Shown: positions 7,230 to 10,091 of the stretch, piece after piece
Numbering within the stretch: the stretch's first letter is position 1
Layout: each line of letters begins with the position of its first letter
Assembly: GCA_020431945.1 (NCBI GenBank)
Contig: JAGQHH010000054.1
Location: forward strand, 1 to 10,091
Direction: 5' to 3'
Length of the DNA: 10,091 nucleotides
Origin: Cyanobacteria bacterium HKST-UBA02
GTDB lineage: Bacteria; Cyanobacteriota; Vampirovibrionia; Obscuribacterales; Obscuribacteraceae
The notes under the pieces: model-generated
Database searches by the model: none
What the model was told of the DNA's origin: nothing
The model's input: only the letters and a program-made list of their open reading frames with translations
Program-made: the position numbers and the translations under genes

Positions 7230-8561
7230 TTATCCTATACCCATGCGTCGTCTGAGTGCCGGACTCTGGCTGAGAATCCTGTCCAGGTTTTCCGGTGTGA
7301 TAAATCGCTCGCCAACCTTCATCGTTATCATCCGGTCGGAATGATCGCCGGTCCTTTCCTGGAAGTCTCTCTTCAGAGCCCTGGTGAGCTCCATGATCTC
7401 TTTGTGCGATGCTCCTGGAAGAAGTCTCTCTGCCACCTGATATGGTCCTTCTCCGACCCGTTGAGTGGCATCTTTCATGAGTCGATCGGGAAGAGCAGGG
7501 GCATCACAGGGTTCGGTTCCCTTATCTGCGCCGATACCCTCAGAGTCACGAATCGCCCGTGAGTTGTCCCGAGGCGGATTGATCGGAACCTCCCTTTCGG
7601 AATCATAAATCGCCCGGCGGTTATCCTGAGGTGGATTGATCGGTACAGCCTCATGGGCTTGAGGATCCTGGTTGAGAGTGTGTTGCATGATCGTCTCGGC
7701 AGGAATATCCTGGAAACCTATCCCTTTTGCAATCGATTCTCTGGTCATGAATTGCGTGAATATTCCGCCAGTGTGAATCGATTGTCCTTCATCATCCCAT
7801 CGCTGCTCCAGCTCACGTACCGCATCGAGTTGCTCTGGTGAAAACTGCCTGGCGAAGCCCGGGTCCGATTTGGCGCGCTCGTTGAATGTGACAAGATCAT
7901 TTCGGCTCACTCGACCGTCCTGTTCTCCATCGTTCCTTATGCCATCCAGATAGTCGAAGAATTTGCCGCCATCCTCCAAAAGGACCTGGGTACGACGTGC
8001 ATTCGGGTCATGCCCCCGGCCCCCGGGCAATTCGTAGTCTCGCTGATCCTGATAGCCTGCCAGTCGCTGATCGAGATCTTGCATATTAATTACAGTTTCT
8101 CGTCCCGGTTGATCATTGGAGGCGTTCTTGAGGTCGGGTGCCATATCGTTCAGGCTTCTAATCAGGAGCTGGTCCACAGGATTTTGCGAATTGTCCGCCG
8201 AGTGCTGGAACCTCTTCAGATGTGTATCGGTGATCTTCTTTCCGTCACCGAGTATGTCCATATTCTCTTTCGCCCAGCCCACGGACAGCTCCGGCAGAAC
8301 GCCGCTGCGCACCAGCTCGTCCGAAACCACTTTCATATAATTGTCGAAGCCATTGCTGACTTTGTTGATTCCCGGCTTACCGAAATCCTCCCGCGCTTCA
8401 TTGATGTGCTGCATGAGCATTCTTGCGCCTGACTCGCCGCCATTCCTGTGCACATCATTGACCACCGAGTTCACTTCGCTGAATGCATCTGTCATTGCTC
8501 TAGCCTCTCGAAATATGGGTAGCTGCCGATTACCAGGCTCGTCCCCGATGATACGAGCCAT
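7230..8561 (-). CDS. Uncharacterised protein with EF-hand-like loop and LysM-like C-terminal pattern
   Basis: 443 residues from the ATG at 8561, or 421 from the ATG at 8495 (residue 23). The first ATG has no ribosome site and a stop directly before it. The second has GAGAGG (complement of 8504-8509) 8 bases upstream and may be the true start. No signal peptide or membrane segment is seen; it is polar and rich in D, N, R and Q. Seen: an EF-hand-like loop at residues 211-222 (D-G-E-Q-D-G-R-V-S-R-N-D) with acidic residues at loop positions 1, 3, 5 and 12 and Gly at 6. A looser GDGKK version lies near 105-109. A 19-residue tandem repeat occupies 306-343. The C-terminal domain (about 369-440) runs GPYQVAERLLPG, SHKEIMELTRAL, MKVGERFITPENLDRIL, reminiscent of LysM-type spacing (inference only). 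Ten bases downstream lies the decayed frame, so the two probably formed an operon. Function unknown; calcium binding is possible. Confidence 0.75.
   Translation of the reverse strand: MARIIGDEPGNRQLPIFREARAMTDAFSEVNSVVNDVHRNGGESGARMLMQHINEAREDFGKPGINKVSNGFDNYMKVVSDELVRSGVLPELSVGWAKENMDILGDGKKITDTHLKRFQHSADNSQNPVDQLLIRSLNDMAPDLKNASNDQPGRETVINMQDLDQRLAGYQDQRDYELPGGRGHDPNARRTQVLLEDGGKFFDYLDGIRNDGEQDGRVSRNDLVTFNERAKSDPGFARQFSPEQLDAVRELEQRWDDEGQSIHTGGIFTQFMTRESIAKGIGFQDIPAETIMQHTLNQDPQAHEAVPINPPQDNRRAIYDSEREVPINPPRDNSRAIRDSEGIGADKGTEPCDAPALPDRLMKDATQRVGEGPYQVAERLLPGASHKEIMELTRALKRDFQERTGDHSDRMITMKVGERFITPENLDRILSQSPALRRRMGIG
7533..7646 (-). repeat. Two tandem copies of a 57-bp in-frame unit
   Basis: Lies inside the gene at 7230-8561 and encodes residues 306-343. 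Copy one reads VPINPPQDNRRAIYDSERE and copy two VPINPPRDNSRAIRDSEGI, 14 of 19 residues identical. At DNA level the shared blocks AATCGCCCG (7551-7559 and 7608-7616) and GGATTGATCGG sit exactly 57 bases apart. The unit is proline- and charge-rich and probably a flexible linker between the EF-hand-like part and the C-terminal domain. Confidence 0.9.
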
Positions 8562-8697
8562 TTATAAAACTGCTGTAACAGCCAGGTCCTGCGCCGGGCA
8601 GTCGCCTCCGGTAACTCATTCGCCAACATCCAGCTTCGGGAGTCCCGGTGAAAGCGCCTGGCAGTCATGAAAAAGCAAGCCACCAGGCTCCGGCAGG

Positions 8698-8727
8698 TGG
8701 TTAAAACAGCAGGTCCTGTGATATAAG
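8698..8727 (+). promoter_or_regulatory. Weak promoter candidate for the aldo/keto reductase gene
   Basis: TATAAG at 8722-8727, inside TGTGATATAAG, is a fair -10 hexamer 46 bases before the GTG at 8774. The best -35 is TGGTTA at 8698-8703, 18 bases upstream and poor. It lies in the 212-base divergent gap 8562-8773, which also holds a CCACC/GGTGG inverted repeat (about 8681-8701) and two copies of CAGGTCCTG (8583-8591 and 8710-8718). No known operator is recognised there. Confidence 0.25.
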
Positions 8728-8773
8728 AAACGGACGCTCTCTTGAGCCGGCAACACAACAAGGCAGGTGCATA

Positions 8774-9766
8774 GTGAAATATCGTCAACTCGGTGACAGC
8801 AATCTCGAAGTCTCGACCGTAATTTTCGGCGCCTGGGCCATAGGCGGCTGGATGTGGGGCGGTGCCGAGGAGAAAGACGCTATAGAAGCAATTCAGGAAG
8901 CCATCGATGGCGGTGCCACATCCATCGACACGGCGGCGGTCTACGGCTACGGTCGCAGCGAGGAGATCGTCGGCAAAGCCATCAAAGGAAAGCGGGACAA
9001 GGTAAAGCTATTGACGAAATTCGGGCTGCGCTGGGATCTGAAAGACGGCGAGCACTTCTTCTCCTGGTCCGATGAGAATGGCGAGAAGGACATCTACCGC
9101 AATGCCTCGAAAAAGAGCATCATCGAAGAGTGCGAGAATAGCCTCAAACGCCTGGGGACGGACTACATCGACCTCTACCAGTGTCACTGGCGCGATCACA
9201 CCACCGCCCTCGAAGAGACCATGGAAGCCCTCAATCAACTTGTGAAGGAAGGCAAGATCAGGGCCGTGGGTGTCAGCAATTTTACGAAAGCGGAAATCGA
9301 AGACTCCCGGCAATTCTGCCCTGTCGCCTCGCTGCAACCGCCTTACAGCATGCTCGAGCGCGGCATCGAGAAAGAGATTCTGCCCTATTGCCGCAGCAGC
9401 AATGTCGGTGTTATCGTCTACAGCCCGCTTCAGAGAGGCTTGCTGACCGGCAAATTCAGCCCGGACGTTCAATTCAAAGAAGGGGATCATAGAGCCAGAC
9501 AGGTACACTTCACTCCCGAGAATATCAAACGGACGAATGCCTTCCTCGAGAAGATCAAACCCATCGCCACCGCCCACGATGTCACACTCGGCCAGCTCGT
9601 CATCGCCTGGACTATCGCCCAGCCTGGCGTCACCAGCGCCATAGTTGGCGCTCGCGACGCGGCCCAATGCCGGGAAAATCTCAAGGGAGCAGAGATCGAC
9701 CTCCCGGAAGCCGACCTGAAAGTCATCGGGAAGCACCTCGATTCGCTTCAACTCCAGCCTGTTTGA
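8774..9766 (+). CDS. Aldo/keto reductase, AKR11-like (IolS/YhdN type)
   Basis: 330 residues from a GTG, with AGG at 8765-8767 6 bases upstream. NADPH-dependent oxidoreductase of the (beta/alpha)8 AKR fold, cytoplasmic, reducing aldehydes or ketones; the substrate cannot be read from sequence. The catalytic tetrad is complete: Asp52 (SIDTAAVYG), Tyr57, Lys82 (LLTKFG) and His138 (YQCHW). Also seen: WAIGGWMWGG (21-30), typical of the Bacillus IolS/YhdN group; GVSNF (166-170); YSPLQRGLLTGK (216-227); and the cofactor-binding end VGARDAAQCRENL (291-303). Length and motif order are normal. It is transcribed divergently from the EF-hand-like gene and is followed by a small gene that seems to have its own promoter, so it may be monocistronic. 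Confidence 0.93.
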   Translation: MKYRQLGDSNLEVSTVIFGAWAIGGWMWGGAEEKDAIEAIQEAIDGGATSIDTAAVYGYGRSEEIVGKAIKGKRDKVKLLTKFGLRWDLKDGEHFFSWSDENGEKDIYRNASKKSIIEECENSLKRLGTDYIDLYQCHWRDHTTALEETMEALNQLVKEGKIRAVGVSNFTKAEIEDSRQFCPVASLQPPYSMLERGIEKEILPYCRSSNVGVIVYSPLQRGLLTGKFSPDVQFKEGDHRARQVHFTPENIKRTNAFLEKIKPIATAHDVTLGQLVIAWTIAQPGVTSAIVGARDAAQCRENLKGAEIDLPEADLKVIGKHLDSLQLQPV

Positions 9767-9774
9767 GAATCGTC

Positions 9775-9803
9775 TCGACTCGCTGAGCGTCATGTTGTAC
9801 AAT
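9775..9803 (+). promoter_or_regulatory. Probable sigma-70-type promoter for the small downstream gene
   Basis: TCGACT (9775-9780, four of six positions matching TTGACA), exactly 17 bases, then TACAAT (9798-9803, five of six matching TATAAT). Transcription would begin near 9810, just upstream of the AAGGAG at 9821-9826. It starts 9 bases after the reductase stop. This placement also argues against the in-frame ATG at 9792, which would be upstream of the transcript start. Confidence 0.45.
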
Positions 9804-9833
9804 CATGCTTCCACCCAAAGAAGGAGCATGGAT

Positions 9834-10043
9834 ATGAGCTGGAGCAGCGGATCTCAATTGTTTTGCGACTTCTGGCCGTTGATAAAAAAGGCTATCAAGA
9901 AAAAGAAAGAAAGGCTCGAGTTCACCGCCGATCTTCTCGAAGTTTTCGAGCGCTGGGATATCGATCTGGCTGATCTCGACGAGCTCGAGGACGAAGAGCT
10001 CTACGAAGCCCAGAAGATACTTGCGGAGAGGCAGGAATCTTGA
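9834..10043 (+). CDS. Small charged protein of unknown function
   Basis: 69 residues. The start is placed at the ATG at 9834 because AAGGAG (9821-9826) is 7 bases upstream. The ATG at 9828 is only one base from that site, and the ATG at 9792 precedes the likely promoter. Seen: a short aromatic N-terminus (SQLFCDFWPLI), a lysine-rich stretch (KKAIKKKKERLE), then a helical region with an acidic run (DIDLADLDELEDEELYEAQK). No signal peptide or membrane segment; probably cytoplasmic and mostly alpha-helical. The split between a basic and an acidic half suggests binding to a partner or self-association (inference). Not a family I recognise. The next gene may begin within its stop codon. Confidence 0.65.
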   Translation: MSWSSGSQLFCDFWPLIKKAIKKKKERLEFTADLLEVFERWDIDLADLDELEDEELYEAQKILAERQES

Positions 10044-10091
10044 TCTATTCATTACTCGAGCAGTCTCATCGGGTAAGGGGGCATGCGTCGC
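10040..10091 (+). CDS. Possible start of a further gene (partial, TTG start)
   Basis: A TTG at 10040-10042 overlaps the stop of the preceding gene (TTGA), has GGAGAGG at 10025-10031 8 bases upstream, and opens a frame (MIYSLLEQSHRVRGHAS) that continues to the window end. The arrangement is typical of translational coupling, but only 17 codons are visible and no family can be named. A competing start is the ATG at 10083, where the G-rich run sits only a base or two away. Confidence 0.35.
   Translation, partial: MIYSLLEQSHRVRGHAS

Noticed and set aside
8010..8432. Plus-strand open frame inside the EF-hand-like gene
   Set aside because: Overlaps a longer minus-strand gene with a tandem protein-level repeat and domain structure; no ribosome site seen.
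8583..8718. Two CAGGTCCTG copies and a CCACC/GGTGG inverted repeat as a possible operator
   Set aside because: Both are short enough to occur by chance in GC-rich DNA, and they match no operator I know.
9008..9802. 264-codon minus-strand open frame antisense to the aldo/keto reductase
   Set aside because: The plus frame has a complete AKR tetrad; the antisense frame has no recognisable features.
1..10091. tRNA, rRNA, CRISPR array, insertion sequence or riboswitch
   Set aside because: No cloverleaf, repeat-spacer pattern, terminal inverted repeats with transposase, or recognisable riboswitch core was seen on either strand.

Overview
The window is a stretch of bacterial chromosome, moderately GC-rich and densely coded on both strands, with several GTG starts (at 4440 on the minus strand, 4535 and 8774). 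It has no rRNA, tRNA, CRISPR array or recognisable transposase. The lineage cannot be fixed from the sequence. The purine genes are ordinary bacterial housekeeping genes, while several neighbours look like poorly characterised families, which suggests a little-studied lineage. A cyanobacterial-sister group such as the Obscuribacterales is only a weak impression.

Positions 1-4055 (plus strand) hold a tight de novo purine operon: the 3' end of purL, then purQ, purM and purH. PurL and PurQ together convert FGAR to FGAM, PurM closes the ring to AIR, and PurH performs the last two steps to IMP. purL and purQ overlap by one base, and the other gaps are 13 and 14 bases, each with a good Shine-Dalgarno. 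The visible PurL carries an SGKDSM motif like that of the large PurL class, yet its glutaminase is a separate gene.

Positions 4056-6694 change character. A small conserved protein of unknown function lies on the minus strand (4150-4440). It is divergent from a secreted protein with one CxxCH motif (4535-5149). That protein converges on a membrane-anchored SGNH-hydrolase-like protein with a helical, TPR-like C-terminal half (5183-6694, minus).

Positions 6812-8561 (minus strand) hold a two-gene unit. The upstream gene encodes a 443-residue (or 421-residue) soluble protein with an EF-hand-like loop, a 19-residue tandem repeat and a compact C-terminal domain. Ten bases downstream is a reading frame that keeps its start codon and Shine-Dalgarno but is broken by three in-frame stops (TAA, TGA, TAG). 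It looks like a recently decayed gene and is the most unusual item here.

Positions 8774-10091 (plus strand) hold an AKR11-type aldo/keto reductase, a small charged protein with its own likely promoter, and the possible start of a further gene that runs off the window through a TTGA overlap.

I found no convincing new defence, mobile or RNA-based system.
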